A program made the translations under genes and the position numbers. From an uncultured Pseudomonadota bacterium (lineage in GTDB: Bacteria; Desulfobacterota_B; Binatia; UBA9968): 60,847 bases of DNA. Shown here in pieces: positions 60,682-60,847 of this stretch. Within the stretch, counting starts at the first letter, position 1. Each line of letters starts with the position of its first letter. A model generated the notes under the pieces. That model was not told the DNA's origin. It saw nothing but the letters and a program-made list of their open reading frames with translations, and did not search any database. The DNA is taken from assembly GCA_946478635.1 (NCBI GenBank), contig CAMLCX010000001.1, forward strand, positions 1-60,847, in the 5' to 3' direction.

Positions 60682-60847
60682 CGAACAAGTGTATGTATAA
60701 GGTGCATATATTGCAAGCTCGCACCAGGACTGCCAGCTGGGGAGGCGTTTCGGAAGCTAACGTATAGCGTTTTATCCCTCAACTTTGGCTGGGAGAATGG
60801 GAGAATGTGGCAACGCCGGATCGAAACGAAAAAAACGAAAAAAGAAA

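Overview
The window looks like a chromosomal contig from an uncultivated, mid-to-high GC Gram-negative bacterium. The evidence is a complete tol-pal envelope cluster (tolQ, tolR, tolA, tolB, pal, cpoB), LspA, RseP and many exported binding proteins. The order ilvB-ilvN-ilvC-psd-pssA-leuA-leuB-asd-truA resembles what I know from deltaproteobacterial (Geobacter-like) genomes. The large stock of amidohydrolases, hydantoinases and orphan binding proteins recalls soil and groundwater lineages around the former Deltaproteobacteria, Binatota and Tectomicrobia. That placement is inference, not proof.

Layout. Bases 1-30.8 kb are accessory or catabolic: substrate-binding proteins without permeases (1-551, 5554, 8058, 9085), an MFS transporter, exonuclease III, a GxxExxY nuclease-like protein inside palindromic repeats, two amidohydrolases, a luciferase-like oxidoreductase, the two hydantoinase/oxoprolinase subunits, an SDR dehydrogenase, a KDPG-type aldolase, a dihydroxyphthalate-decarboxylase-like protein, a metallo-beta-lactamase-fold protein, a lone ABC ATPase, a PqqC/haem-oxygenase-fold protein, threonine aldolase, a redoxin with an in-frame TGA, lspA, an adenine-deaminase-like protein, a bactofilin, a UbiD decarboxylase and an orphan histidine kinase. 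The gaps here are full of small inverted repeats. Bases 31.1-33.5 kb, minus strand, carry pgk-tpiA-secG-tRNA-Leu(GAG). Bases 33.6-60.1 kb, plus strand, are housekeeping: tol-pal, ribF-rluD, rho, rpsB-tsf-pyrH-frr, uppS-cdsA-dxr-rseP-tsaB, a DUF465 protein with ilvBN, ilvC-psd-pssA, and leuA-leuB-asd-truA. A BrnT/BrnA toxin-antitoxin pair closes the window.

Most interesting item. On the minus strand at 22318-22830 an AhpC/TSA-type redoxin reads through except for one TGA, exactly where the first cysteine of the W-C-P-Y-C redox motif belongs. Sixteen bases after this TGA sits a hairpin with an AGGUC loop, like the SECIS of E. coli fdhF. This is best read as a selenocysteine-containing peroxiredoxin-like protein that ordinary gene calling splits. 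Selenoproteins of this general type are known; no selenocysteine machinery lies in the window.

Other points: a clean intrinsic terminator for the bactofilin gene buried antisense in the 3' end of the deaminase gene, a palindrome inside the ilvC promoter spacer, a 29-residue membrane microprotein with a strong ribosome binding site, metal-ligand losses in two hydrolases, and a pseudoknot-like pair of perfect stems in the gap before tRNA-Leu.
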